A DNA stretch of 64,000 bases from Blautia hydrogenotrophica DSM 10507 (GTDB lineage Bacteria; Bacillota; Clostridia; Lachnospirales; Lachnospiraceae), in NCBI RefSeq assembly GCF_034356035.1, contig NZ_CP136423.1, forward strand, positions 1,488,001 through 1,552,000, in the 5' to 3' direction. Of this stretch, positions 16,945-25,801 are shown piece by piece. Under the pieces are notes generated by a model. It made no database searches, was not told the DNA's origin, and saw only the letters and a program-made list of their open reading frames with translations. Each line of letters opens with the position of its first letter. Position 1 is the first letter of the stretch. Made by a program: the position numbers and the translations under genes.

Positions 16945-17412
16945 GTATACCTCCTTAAAACAGTTAGATAAAAGATATTAACTATTATTATAGTATAGAT
17001 TTATTGAAAAAGACAATACATATGTACAAATAATAGAAGTATTTCTCTGAGAGGTTGGGAATCGTGGTTTTGGTGTTTCTAAAATGAGGAGAAGGTAACT
17101 TTTGTCTGCGGTAAATGTCATGTTTCAGGTTAAAAAAACAAAGTTAGTAAAAAATGTGTTGGATATGAGAGAATTACTAAGCCAAGAATATATACATCTG
17201 CGGAGGGAAAATAACTAAAAAATTTGTGTATAATGTATAAGGGGTGAAGATGATTCATGGGAAAGTATCAAACATTATTGCCGAAAAATGTTTTAAAATA
17301 TAAAATATTTCCGATAAAATAGCAAGATATATAAAAGAAAAGCCAATATCCGTGTGGAAAACTGATTAGAAATGATTTATGATGAATGTATCAAAGAACA
17401 GGAGGAAAATAT
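16945..17412. other. 468-base divergent intergenic region, no gene seen
   Basis: A/T-rich spacer between the AraC regulator (minus) and the ABC binding-protein gene (plus). A TATAAT occurs at 17229-17234 without a convincing -35 partner, as expected for an activator-dependent promoter. A 17-codon ORF from 17248 is too short to support. I see no riboswitch or tRNA. Confidence 0.4.
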
Positions 17413-18813
17413 ATGAAGAGGAGAGTTGTTAAGAGATTGCTTGCTTTATCTCTCGTATCTGCAATGACAGTTACCGGTTTGGCAGCATGCGGCGGCGGCG
17501 ACAGCAGCAGCGGCAGCGGTGATACCGGCAGTGAGGCGGATGGCAGCGGCGATGGACAGGTTTTGAAGGTTGCAGCTTTCGAGGGAGGAAATGGAACGCA
17601 GATTTGGGAAGATATTAAGACTGCCTTTGAGGAAGAAAATGAGGGAGTTACCGTTGAGTTGGAAATGTCTTCTCAGCTGGACCAGGATTTGACAAAAGAG
17701 ATCCGAAATGGGGAAGTTCCAGACGTTGTATATTATAACCTGGGACAGGAGAGCGGCTTTACTGAGACAATGCTGAAAGAAAAAGCAGTGGCCGATATCT
17801 CGGACGTATTTGATGATGAGTTGAAAGGAAAACTGATTGATGGTATTTTAGAAGGCACAGATGCTCAGCCATATGGGGACGGAAGCATTTACCTTGCACC
17901 GATTTTCTATACGCCAACTGGTTTTTGGTATAATAAGAATTTGATTGGCGAGGGCAAGAAATATGAACTCCCCACTACTTGGGACGAGTTCTTTGCTCTG
18001 GGAGATCAGGCGAAGGAAGACGGAATTGCGCTGTTTACATTCCCGCAGTCTGGCTATTTTGATGCTACCATGTATTCCATGTTAGAGCAGGCAGGCGGAA
18101 TTGATTTCTACAATGCAGCTCTTACTTATGATGAGAATACCTGGACTTCCGACGAAGGAAGAAAGGTGTTGGATACGCTTGGAAAATTGGTGACTCCGGA
18201 TTATACACAGGCGGACACCGTTGCAAATGCAAATGCTGACGGTGGATTTAAGATTAATCAGCAAAATGTCATTGACGGAAAAGCTTTGTTTATGCCGAAC
18301 GGTAACTGGGTAATCGGAGAGATGGCAGCTTCCACACCGGATGATTATGAGTGGGGTATGATGCCGGCGCCGAAGTGGGAAGGAGACACCACACAGGCTG
18401 TCTATACGTTCACTGAGCAGATGTGGATTCCGGCTGATGCGGAAAATATAGATTTGGCAAAAGAGTTTGTGAAATTTATGTATTCTGATACAGTAGTTGA
18501 TATTCTGCTGAACAATACGACGACAAATAAGGAGACTGGCGAGACGACTGCAGCGCCGATTGTGGCTCCTGTAAAAGGTGCGGCTGAGAAATTGCCAGAA
18601 GGAACAACAAAAGACTGCTATGAAGCATCTACGGCAGACGATGTGGTTGCAGTTACTGGAAAATGGGCAACTACTCAGCCAATCGAAGGACTGGATATGA
18701 AGAAAGCAGTTTACAGCCCTGTTGAATCCATCAATACTGGAGAGATGACGGTTGACGACTGGCAGAAACAGTTGGTGGAGACCTGGGAGAAATGTGCGGC
18801 TGCACTGGAGTAG
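17413..18813 (+). CDS. Extracellular solute-binding lipoprotein, ABC sugar importer (family 1)
   Basis: Cell-surface lipoprotein of the maltose-binding-protein type, 466 residues, expected to capture an oligosaccharide such as GNB/LNB or a mucin glycan fragment. The signal peptide ends in a lipobox LAAC (Cys26), followed by a Gly/Ser/Asp-rich linker. The ATG at 17413 has AGGAGG 8 bases upstream and starts a typical K-R-R signal sequence; an in-frame ATG at 17386 would add nine residues without a good ribosome site. SBP_bac_1 features follow: VVYYNLGQESGF, YTPTGFWYNKNLI, MPNGNWVIGEMA. The gene is separated from its permeases by a perfect hairpin. The glycan role is inferred from neighbours. 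Confidence 0.9.
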   Translation: MKRRVVKRLLALSLVSAMTVTGLAACGGGDSSSGSGDTGSEADGSGDGQVLKVAAFEGGNGTQIWEDIKTAFEEENEGVTVELEMSSQLDQDLTKEIRNGEVPDVVYYNLGQESGFTETMLKEKAVADISDVFDDELKGKLIDGILEGTDAQPYGDGSIYLAPIFYTPTGFWYNKNLIGEGKKYELPTTWDEFFALGDQAKEDGIALFTFPQSGYFDATMYSMLEQAGGIDFYNAALTYDENTWTSDEGRKVLDTLGKLVTPDYTQADTVANANADGGFKINQQNVIDGKALFMPNGNWVIGEMAASTPDDYEWGMMPAPKWEGDTTQAVYTFTEQMWIPADAENIDLAKEFVKFMYSDTVVDILLNNTTTNKETGETTAAPIVAPVKGAAEKLPEGTTKDCYEASTADDVVAVTGKWATTQPIEGLDMKKAVYSPVESINTGEMTVDDWQKQLVETWEKCAAALE

Positions 18814-18840
18814 GCAGACAGTTATAATCAGTGGGCGCAG

Positions 18841-18872
18841 AAAACGGTGAGTTATCATAACTCACCGTTTTT
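18841..18872 (+). terminator. Intercistronic hairpin between binding-protein and permease genes (attenuator or mRNA stabiliser)
   Basis: AAACGGTGAGTTA and TAACTCACCGTTT form a perfect 13-bp stem with a TCA loop, followed by a short T-run. In ABC sugar operons such hairpins usually allow partial read-through, giving more binding protein than permease. Confidence 0.85.
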
Positions 18873-18891
18873 AAAAGAAAGGGGAAAACCA

Positions 18892-19782
18892 ATGAATAGA
18901 AAACGGTCACAGGGAAGATTTGTTTTTGGGTGTGTAGCTCCAGCAGTGATCTTAGTAATACTGTTTATGTTCATTCCGACGGTCAACGTATTCCGTATGT
19001 CTTTGTTTCGAATGGGAGGTATTACAAACAAAAAAGAATTTGTGGGGATGCAGAATTTTAAAACTCTGCTGGGAGACAGAAATTTCCTGGAGGCAATGCA
19101 AAACTCCATTGTTATCATCGTAATGGTGACAATTTGTACAATTTTCCTGGCTGTACTTTTTGCGGCACTATTGTCAAGAGGAAATTTCAAGGGAAAAAAC
19201 ATTTTCCGAGTTATCTTTTATATTCCCAATATTTTGAGTATCGTGGTAATTGCAGGTATTTTCGGAGCAATCTATGACCCGAGTAATGGTCTTTTGAATA
19301 CCTTTTTAAGGGCTATTCATCTGGATGGACTGGCTCATCAGTGGATGGGCGATCCGAAAATTGTATTGTATTCTGTTATTTTTGCCCTGGTATGGCAGGC
19401 GATTGGATATTACATGGTTATGTACATGGCTAGTATGGCGGCGATTCCTGAGGATTTGTATGAGGCTGCTTCTTTGGACGGCTCCACAGAAATCCAGACT
19501 TTCTTCAAAGTTACTCTGCCTCTGATCTGGACGAATATTCGAACGACTTTAACTTTCTATATTATCAGTACGATAAATTTAAGCTTCCTGTTTGTACAGA
19601 TTATGACAAATGGCGGGCCGAATGGAAAGACAGAAGTATTTTTGAACTACATGTACAAACAGGCCTACGGAGCAGGCGTGTATGGATATGGTATGGCGAT
19701 TGGTGTTGTCGTATTTATCTTCTCATTTGCTCTGGCGGCAATTGTGAATCGAATTACAGACAGAGAAGTCTTAGAGTTTTAG
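18892..19782 (+). CDS. Sugar ABC transporter permease, MalF type
   Basis: A 296-residue integral membrane permease with about six hydrophobic segments. The cytoplasmic EAA loop reads EAASLDGSTEIQTFFKVTLPLI and sits where the family places it, about 90 residues from the C-terminus. The ATG at 18892 is preferred because AAAGGGG precedes it; the upstream in-frame ATG at 18847 lies within the terminator-like hairpin. It would pair with the next gene's product as a heterodimer. No ATPase is encoded in this cluster, so a shared MsmK-type ATPase encoded elsewhere is probably used. Confidence 0.9.
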   Translation: MNRKRSQGRFVFGCVAPAVILVILFMFIPTVNVFRMSLFRMGGITNKKEFVGMQNFKTLLGDRNFLEAMQNSIVIIVMVTICTIFLAVLFAALLSRGNFKGKNIFRVIFYIPNILSIVVIAGIFGAIYDPSNGLLNTFLRAIHLDGLAHQWMGDPKIVLYSVIFALVWQAIGYYMVMYMASMAAIPEDLYEAASLDGSTEIQTFFKVTLPLIWTNIRTTLTFYIISTINLSFLFVQIMTNGGPNGKTEVFLNYMYKQAYGAGVYGYGMAIGVVVFIFSFALAAIVNRITDREVLEF

Positions 19783-19802
19783 AAAGGGGAGTGTAAAGAA
19801 GT

Positions 19803-20672
19803 ATGAAAAAGAACAACGCAAGCCGAATTCTCTACAAAGTGTTCATCTACGTAGCTCTCCTTGCATTGGCAATATCGATCATAGTGCCGGTGGCCTGGGT
19901 GTTTATGGCAAGCGTAAAGAAAAATGCGGAATTTATTGGAGCGGATGTAAACCCTTGGGCGCTGCCGAAACAATTTTTCTATCAGAACTTTATTGTGGCT
20001 TTCCGGGATGCGCAGATGGGGGAATTCTTCTTAAACTCAGTGCTGGTGACGGCTACGGCTTTAATTTTGTTGCTGATTATTGCGCTGCCGGCTTCTTACG
20101 CGCTGTCGCGTTTTGAGTTTAAAGGGAGAAAAATTTTAAATCTGGCATTTATGGCAGGACTATTCATCAATGTGAACTATATAGTAGTTCCGATTTTCCT
20201 GATGCTCAGCGATGCGAACAGAATGTTTCATGTGGAAATTTTCTTGGACAACCGATTTTTATTGGCGCTGATTTACGCATCGACGCATCTGCCGTTTACA
20301 ATTTACCTGCTCAGCAGCTATTTCCGTACTTTGCCAAAAGGCTTTGAAGAAGCGGCATATATCGATGGCTGCGGATACTTTAAGACAATGACAAAGATTA
20401 TGATCCCTATGGCAAAGCCGAGCATCATTACCGTGATTCTGTTCAGTTTCCTGGCATTCTGGAATGAATATATCATTGCATATACTCTGATGGATGAACA
20501 CGGGACGTTAGCAATGGGCTTAAAGAATCTGATGGCAGTGGAGAGAACTGCGACAAATTATGGTATTATGTATGCCGGACTGGTGGTTGTAATGCTCCCA
20601 GTATTGATTCTGTATATCTGTGTTCAGAAGCAGCTGACAGAGGGAATGACTCTTGGCGGATTAAAAGGATAG
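19803..20672 (+). CDS. Sugar ABC transporter permease, MalG type
   Basis: A 289-residue membrane permease, second subunit of the importer. Hydrophobic segments begin at about residue 15, and the EAA loop EEAAYIDGCGYFKTMTKIMIPMAKP is typical of MalG-type subunits. The C-terminus reads QLTEGMTLGGLKG, a common ending that docks to the ATPase. It starts 20 bases after its partner and is followed 13 bases later by a conserved small membrane-protein gene. Confidence 0.9.
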   Translation: MKKNNASRILYKVFIYVALLALAISIIVPVAWVFMASVKKNAEFIGADVNPWALPKQFFYQNFIVAFRDAQMGEFFLNSVLVTATALILLLIIALPASYALSRFEFKGRKILNLAFMAGLFINVNYIVVPIFLMLSDANRMFHVEIFLDNRFLLALIYASTHLPFTIYLLSSYFRTLPKGFEEAAYIDGCGYFKTMTKIMIPMAKPSIITVILFSFLAFWNEYIIAYTLMDEHGTLAMGLKNLMAVERTATNYGIMYAGLVVVMLPVLILYICVQKQLTEGMTLGGLKG

Positions 20673-20685
20673 GAGGGAAATAATA

Positions 20686-20853
20686 ATGAATCCTGTGATC
20701 AGAAATGTTATCATGCTGGTTGTGTTTGTTGTTTGCCTCGCTCTTGTCCTTGTGGGGCAGAAAAATATCAGTGCGACGGGCCTGGCTATGGAACTTGTGG
20801 GGCTGGTGGGCTTGTTGACTTTGCTTTTTGTCTACAACCGTAAATATAAGTAG
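20686..20853 (+). CDS. Small membrane protein, 55 residues (DUF6903-like)
   Basis: Two hydrophobic segments (VIMLVVFVVCLALVLVG and GLAMELVGLVGLLTLLFVY) joined by a short polar turn QKNISATG and ending in a basic tail NRKYK. AGGAGGG lies 8 bases before the ATG, so translation is well supported. It directly follows the two permease genes and precedes the operon terminator. I recall similar 55-60 residue proteins next to sugar importers in Lachnospiraceae (named DUF6903), but its function is unknown. A transporter accessory subunit is a plausible guess. Confidence 0.8.
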   Translation: MNPVIRNVIMLVVFVVCLALVLVGQKNISATGLAMELVGLVGLLTLLFVYNRKYK

Positions 20854-20887
20854 TCAATGTTTAGAAGGATCTGAACGACTTATCGGT

Positions 20888-20952
20888 TATACCTCTTCTG
20901 CGGCAGGCTGTCTGACTAAAGTCAGAGCAGTCTGCGGCAGGAGGGGTATATT
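20888..20952 (+). terminator. Probable terminator of the ABC importer operon
   Basis: An imperfect long hairpin: ATACCTCTTCTGCGGCAG on the left and CTGCGGCAGGAGGGGTAT on the right, with GTCTGAC/GTCAGA at the tip, followed by an A/T-rich TATTTATAT tail. Confidence 0.6.
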
Positions 20953-21004
20953 TATATATCAGAATTGAAAACAGGTATGACGGAGATGTTTTCGGAGGTG
21001 AAGA

Positions 21005-22123
21005 TTGAAAACATTACAGGTTTTGCTGAAACCGGTATCATCAGCATGTGATATTAAATGTACTTATTGTTTTTATAGGGATGAGGCAGCTCACAGAAAA
21101 ACAGAGAACGCAGGATATATGAAGAGAGAGGTAGCTTTGGCGGTGATTGAGAAAGCTCTGGAATTTGCGGATACTTGCACGTTTGCGTTCCAGGGCGGGG
21201 AACCTACGCTAGCTGGCCTGGATTTTTACCGAGAATTTGTGGAGTTGGTAAATACCCGAAAAGGGCGGGAACAGCAGATATATTACTCTATTCAGACAAA
21301 TGCCTGCCGTTTGGATGAAAGTTGGGTTGGTTTCCTTAGAGAAAATCATTTTTTAGTCGGAGTTTCCCTGGATGGGGTTCGAAACACTCATGATGCCAAT
21401 CGCAAGGACAGCGGCGGAGAGGGAACTTTTCACTCCGTATTTGAAAATGTGAGGAAGCTACAGCGGATGCAGGTACCATTTCATGTACTGTGTGTTCTGA
21501 ACAGGCAGACGGCAGAACGGGCGGAGGCTATTTACCGCTTCTTTTGCAGAAAAGGGTTTTGGTATCAGCAGTATATTCCGTGCTTAGACTCTATTGGAGA
21601 TGTCAGAGGAGAGCAGGAATATTCTTTGGGGCCGAAATTGTATGCGCAGGCTATGAAAAAGCTTTTTGATTTATGGTTTGAAGATCAGAGAATGGGAAAA
21701 CCTATCTATATACGGCAGTTTTCCAACTATTTAGACATACTTAGAGGGGAACAGCCGGAAGCCTGCGCCATGTACGGCAGATGTAGCCTTCAGAATGTGA
21801 TTGAGGCGGATGGAAGTGTATATCCTTGTGATTTTTATGCGCTGGACGAGTATTATATGGGAAACATTCTGGAGACGGATTTTGCCAGGTTACGAGAGGA
21901 AGCGCAGGAGGAACGACCAGGGAGCTTTTTTGAGTCGGCTGACCGGAGAGACGAACGCTGCGGAAGGTGCAGATGGTATCCTCTGTGCAGAGGCGGATGC
22001 AGAAGAGACTGTGTGGATGAGGGGGAGAGGCGGAGAAATTATTATTGTGAGGCATACCAGGAATTTTTCGAATATGCTGTTGAACGACTGGAATGGCTGG
22101 TCTCAAGAATGGGAAAGAGATAA
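21005..22123 (+). CDS. Anaerobic sulfatase-maturating enzyme (radical SAM, SPASM)
   Basis: Oxidises the active-site cysteine (or serine) of sulfatases to C-alpha-formylglycine under anaerobic conditions. The radical-SAM CxxxCxxC is CDIKCTYC with Cys15, Cys19 and Cys22, followed by GGEPTLAGLDFY. The C-terminal SPASM region is Cys-rich (CAMYGRCSLQ, GSVYPCDFY, CGRCRWYPLCRGGCRRDC) and would carry two auxiliary 4Fe-4S clusters. 372 residues is the family norm. A TTG start follows GGAGGTG. The convergent neighbour is a Cys-type sulfatase, its obvious client. Confidence 0.93.
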   Translation: MKTLQVLLKPVSSACDIKCTYCFYRDEAAHRKTENAGYMKREVALAVIEKALEFADTCTFAFQGGEPTLAGLDFYREFVELVNTRKGREQQIYYSIQTNACRLDESWVGFLRENHFLVGVSLDGVRNTHDANRKDSGGEGTFHSVFENVRKLQRMQVPFHVLCVLNRQTAERAEAIYRFFCRKGFWYQQYIPCLDSIGDVRGEQEYSLGPKLYAQAMKKLFDLWFEDQRMGKPIYIRQFSNYLDILRGEQPEACAMYGRCSLQNVIEADGSVYPCDFYALDEYYMGNILETDFARLREEAQEERPGSFFESADRRDERCGRCRWYPLCRGGCRRDCVDEGERRRNYYCEAYQEFFEYAVERLEWLVSRMGKR

Positions 22124-22124
22124 T

Positions 22125-22159
22125 CAGGAGACGCAGATGCGTCTCCTGAATTTCGTTTT
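22125..22159 (+). terminator. Terminator downstream of the anSME gene
   Basis: CAGGAGACGCA and TGCGTCTCCTG are perfectly complementary (22125-22148) and are followed by AATTTCGTTTT. It lies between converging genes. Confidence 0.7.
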
Positions 22160-22173
22160 AAAAGGCTTTCCCA

Positions 22174-23634
22174 TTATCTGGCTGTAGCTGAGGAAAGGGT
22201 AGGGAGATAAGGACGGCCAGCTATGAGCTTTTCCCCGTCTGTGAATTTCTCAGGGCGGCCTTTGAGGGATTCAATAAGATGGCCGCGCAGAATACGTACT
22301 CGTTCCCGGCAGTCGGAATCTTTGATACGGTCTCTGAGTTCGTGAGGATCGTTTTCCAGGCAGAAATATTGTTCCTGTCCGGTTTGCGAATGCCAGATGT
22401 ACTTGTCAGTTTCGGTGACGATCCAGTGATTGGAAAAGTCCCCATAGGAATGCTCTCCGTGAAGCCATGTACGTATGGAATTTTTGGGATTTTCTGTGAG
22501 CGTCAGTAGGTTGAAACCGTCCACGGTATCTGGAATCTCTCTCCCCGCAATGGACAAAAGAGTGGGCATTACATCTCTCAGTTCCGTCACTGCATGGCAG
22601 GTCTCAGAGGCTTTCAGCAGGGGAAGGACATTTTTGCCGGCGCTGATAATCAGCGGGATACGGCAGCTGCCCTCATAGGGCCGGGATTTGCGGAACATAT
22701 GGTGGTCGCAAAGTTCTTCTCCGTGATCTGCGGTGAAGAGAATAACTGAGTCGTCATATAACTCTTGTTCAACCAGTGCCATGATGAGGCGGCCGATCTG
22801 GTGGTCCAGGTGAGTAATGCAGGCATAGTAGCCGATCTGGGCTTCACGGACCAGTTCAGGATCGAGAGGCCCGGTCTTAGAGTCGAAAATGCGGCCGTCT
22901 CGTTTCAAAAATTCATCTGTCTCCCAATCCCCCACAAAAGGAGGCTGCAGCGCTTTGCTTTTGTACAGGTCGAAGTAATACTGGGGCGCGTCAAATGGGG
23001 GATGAGGACGGAGATAGGAAGCCATCAGGAAAAACGGCTGACGGGGGTCTCTTCTCCTCAGGAAATCCAGGCTGCGCTCGGTCACCCAGTTGGTGGGGTG
23101 ATACTTTTCTTCATGCATCCAGGGACGTGCCAGATAACTGTTGCAGTCGATTCCGGTGTCTGTCACATCCGTGGTCACGCCCAGCTCCTGTTTGAGCCAG
23201 TAAAAATAATCGTCTGCCACGAATTGAGATTCCCGGTAGGGAACGCTTCCATATCTGGCGGCGTGAAGATAACCGTCATGGAGCTCCACATTGTGAAAGC
23301 CCAGATAATTTCTAAGAGGGTGTACGTGCATTTTCCCTACACATTGGGTATAATATCCTGCTTTGGAGAGTTCTCCCGCCAGAGTGTGAGAGTAATTCCA
23401 GGGAATATTGTCTTCATAGCCCACACGGCCATGGTGGGACTGCTCCATTCCGGTATGCAGAGCGGCCCTGGCGGCGATGCAGCTGGGGCAGGCGCTGTAA
23501 GCACGGTCAAAAGATACGCCTTTGGCGGCCAGAGTATCCAGATAAGGGGTCTTTACGTCTGGATGACCGGCATACCCCAGACAATCTCCTCGAAGCTGGT
23601 CTGTCATAATTAAAATGATATTTGGCTGTTTCAT
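22174..23634 (-). CDS. Sulfatase, formylglycine-dependent, no signal peptide
   Basis: Arylsulfatase-family hydrolase of 486 residues. It starts directly with PNIILIMTDQLRGDCLG, whose D-Q supplies metal ligands, with no signal sequence, so it should be cytosolic. The maturation motif is CPSCIAARAALHTG: Cys52 is the residue to be converted, in a C-x-A-x-R form rather than C-x-P-x-R. From memory an Ala variant is also a substrate of a clostridial anSME. Later metal-site segments include FTADHGEELCDH. It lies downstream of an AraC gene on the same strand. Given the GH112 pathway around it, removing sulfate from imported galacto-N-biose-type sugars is a reasonable but unproven role. Confidence 0.9.
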   Translation of the reverse strand: MKQPNIILIMTDQLRGDCLGYAGHPDVKTPYLDTLAAKGVSFDRAYSACPSCIAARAALHTGMEQSHHGRVGYEDNIPWNYSHTLAGELSKAGYYTQCVGKMHVHPLRNYLGFHNVELHDGYLHAARYGSVPYRESQFVADDYFYWLKQELGVTTDVTDTGIDCNSYLARPWMHEEKYHPTNWVTERSLDFLRRRDPRQPFFLMASYLRPHPPFDAPQYYFDLYKSKALQPPFVGDWETDEFLKRDGRIFDSKTGPLDPELVREAQIGYYACITHLDHQIGRLIMALVEQELYDDSVILFTADHGEELCDHHMFRKSRPYEGSCRIPLIISAGKNVLPLLKASETCHAVTELRDVMPTLLSIAGREIPDTVDGFNLLTLTENPKNSIRTWLHGEHSYGDFSNHWIVTETDKYIWHSQTGQEQYFCLENDPHELRDRIKDSDCRERVRILRGHLIESLKGRPEKFTDGEKLIAGRPYLPTLSSATAR

Positions 23635-23719
23635 ATACGTTATCTCCTTGTTTTAATGATAAGAAATCGTGATGCAGCGGTCAGGTATTTCAAAGAGGGC
23701 TTGACTGTTTTGGGTGACT

Positions 23720-24655
23720 TTAAAGATGAGGAGAGTCAAAAAAACGTTCCTGCTTTCGGTCTGCGATAGCCTTTATGGAAGAGGCATATTCCGACGGAGT
23801 CATTCCAGTTACCTTTTTAAACTGTCTTGAAAAGTAATGGATGGAAGCATAGCCGAGTTTTTCTGAGATCTGGGTGAAATTCATCTGTTCACTGCGAATC
23901 AGCTGTTTGGCAGTGTCAATCTTCATTCTGGAAAAGTATTCGATAATACCAAGACCAGTTTTTCTCTGAAAAATTTTTTGGAGTTGTGACCGACCAATTA
24001 GATTGTCATGACAGATCTTTTCGATTGTGACGCGGGAATTTAGATTTTGGCTCAGATAATTCGTGACCTGGGCAAAGATCTCAGTGTCAGTATTTTCCCG
24101 GACAGTATTTTCCAGGGATTGAAAAGAGGAGGCCGGTTTGGAGAGTACCGTGTATCTGCGATAGAGATTGATCAACAGCTGTTCCAGGTATAGCTGAATG
24201 AGCTGACCGGACATCGTTGATGCCGAGGGATTTCTCTCTAAAACGGTCTGATAGGGGTCATCCAGCCTGCCTTTTAGAAATTCGCCGGCTTCTGCAATCA
24301 GACGCGCCAGGATTCCTCTCTCTAGATCGTCCACTTGTAGAATTTTTTTTCGAAAAAAATCCATACACAAGCTTGTGCAGGAGAAGGAGATCACGATCAA
24401 GTTAGGGGCAATATTTCCATTTGCCTTGACCCAGTGAAATTCATTAGGTTCATGAAAGGCGATCTCTCCTTTTCGGAGTACATAGGTGTGGTTATCGGCG
24501 CCGATGGTTACTTCTCCTTTATCGACGCATACAAATTCCCAGAAATCATGTGTTTCCCCGGGAAAAGAAAAAGTGCTCATGTATTCAAAGTAATGAAGAG
24601 AAAACAGCTCCTCAATCTGAAATTCTTTTTGAAGGGGAATACCTTGATAATTCAT
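23720..24655 (-). CDS. AraC family transcriptional regulator
   Basis: A 311-residue regulator with an N-terminal cupin (THDFWEFVCVDKGEVTIG, RKGEIAFHEPNEFHWVKAN) and C-terminal AraC domain (VTIEKICHDNLIGRSQLQKIFQRKTGLGIIEYFSRMKI; FTQISEKLGYASIHYFSRQFKKVTGMTPSEYA). The ATG at 24655 has GAGGT about 8 bases upstream; the TTG 36 bases further up has no ribosome site. It is 85 bases upstream of the sulfatase in the same direction and divergent from the nucleotidyltransferase-nahK-galE operon, so it may control both. Confidence 0.86.
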   Translation of the reverse strand: MNYQGIPLQKEFQIEELFSLHYFEYMSTFSFPGETHDFWEFVCVDKGEVTIGADNHTYVLRKGEIAFHEPNEFHWVKANGNIAPNLIVISFSCTSLCMDFFRKKILQVDDLERGILARLIAEAGEFLKGRLDDPYQTVLERNPSASTMSGQLIQLYLEQLLINLYRRYTVLSKPASSFQSLENTVRENTDTEIFAQVTNYLSQNLNSRVTIEKICHDNLIGRSQLQKIFQRKTGLGIIEYFSRMKIDTAKQLIRSEQMNFTQISEKLGYASIHYFSRQFKKVTGMTPSEYASSIKAIADRKQERFFDSPHL

Positions 24656-24872
24656 AAGAGATACCTCGTTTTTGCTAGTCTGTGTTGTCAAAGTATAGAT
24701 ACTATTTATCTATATCATAGCTTATCTATGCTGAAAATGCAAAGCGAAAATGCAGATTGTGCAAATGAAATAGAGTATAAGACAAAGATTTTTTCAGCAG
24801 GATATTTTACAATGATCTCAGATCAAACGAAAACCCAAAGGACAAAGAGTCAATAAAAAGGAGAGTGCAGAT

Positions 24873-25796
24873 ATGAATAAACCAGTGTTGGTGATTATGG
24901 CAGCAGGAATGGGCAGCAGATACGGTGGATTAAAACAGATTGATCCGGTGGACAAAGAAGGCCACATTATTATGGACTTTTCGATGTTTGACGCAAAGCG
25001 TGCGGGCTTTGAGAAAGTCGTTTTCATCATCAAGAGAGAGAATGAGGCCGATTTCAAAGAAGCGGTGGGAAACCGTATGGAAAAGATTATGGATGTGTCC
25101 TACGCGTTTCAGGATTTGCAGAGCTTGCCGGCGGGATTTTCTGTCCCGGAGGGACGTGTGAAACCCTGGGGAACTGCCCATGCGGTACTCAGTGCGATTG
25201 ATGAGGTGGACGGGCCTTTTGCGGTAATCAACGCAGATGACTATTATGGACGTCATGCATTTGAGACGATTTATCGCTATCTGACTACCCATGAGGATGA
25301 TGAGAAATTCCGCTACACGATGGTGGGCTATCGGCTGAAAAATACTGTGACTGATAATGGACATGTGGCTAGAGGAATCTGTGATATCAATGAAGACAGA
25401 CAACTGGTGGGAATTCACGAGAGAACCAGAATCGAGAAGCGGGATGGTCAGATTGCATACTCTGAGGATGACGGACAATCCTGGGTGACTGTGGACGGGG
25501 ACACTCTGGTATCTATGAATATGTGGGGTTTTACCAGAAGCATTTTGGATGAGATTCAAGCTGGATTCCCAGCATTTTTGGAACAAGGGCTAAAGGAGAA
25601 CCCTCTAAAGTGCGAGTATTTTCTTCCGTCTGTAGTGAGTGAGCTTCTGAAAAAAGATCGGGCTTCTGTGACAGTTTTGGAGTCGGAGGATAAATGGTAC
25701 GGTGTGACCTATAAGGAGGACAAACCGATTGTGGTAGCAGCGATTCAGGCATTGAAAGACGCAGGGGTTTACCCGCAGAAATTATGGGAGGATTAA
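24873..25796 (+). CDS. Sugar-1-phosphate nucleotidyltransferase family protein
   Basis: A 307-residue NTP-transferase (Rossmann-like) protein. The N-terminal signature is VIMAAGMGSRYGGLKQIDP, and the metal-binding NADDYYG segment follows GPFAVI. In the bifidobacterial GNB/LNB pathway a UTP-dependent hexose-1-phosphate uridylyltransferase (LnpC) acts between NahK/LnpA and the epimerase. This gene occupies that slot but belongs to a shorter RmlA-like family. It probably makes UDP-Gal, UDP-GlcNAc or UDP-GalNAc from the 1-phosphates; specificity is inferred from context only. AAAAGGAG precedes the ATG. Confidence 0.8.
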   Translation: MNKPVLVIMAAGMGSRYGGLKQIDPVDKEGHIIMDFSMFDAKRAGFEKVVFIIKRENEADFKEAVGNRMEKIMDVSYAFQDLQSLPAGFSVPEGRVKPWGTAHAVLSAIDEVDGPFAVINADDYYGRHAFETIYRYLTTHEDDEKFRYTMVGYRLKNTVTDNGHVARGICDINEDRQLVGIHERTRIEKRDGQIAYSEDDGQSWVTVDGDTLVSMNMWGFTRSILDEIQAGFPAFLEQGLKENPLKCEYFLPSVVSELLKKDRASVTVLESEDKWYGVTYKEDKPIVVAAIQALKDAGVYPQKLWED

Positions 25797-25801
25797 GGCG
25801 C

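Noticed and set aside
22765..23613. 282-codon ORF on the plus strand
   Set aside because: Antisense shadow of the sulfatase gene; the sulfatase frame carries all the recognisable motifs.
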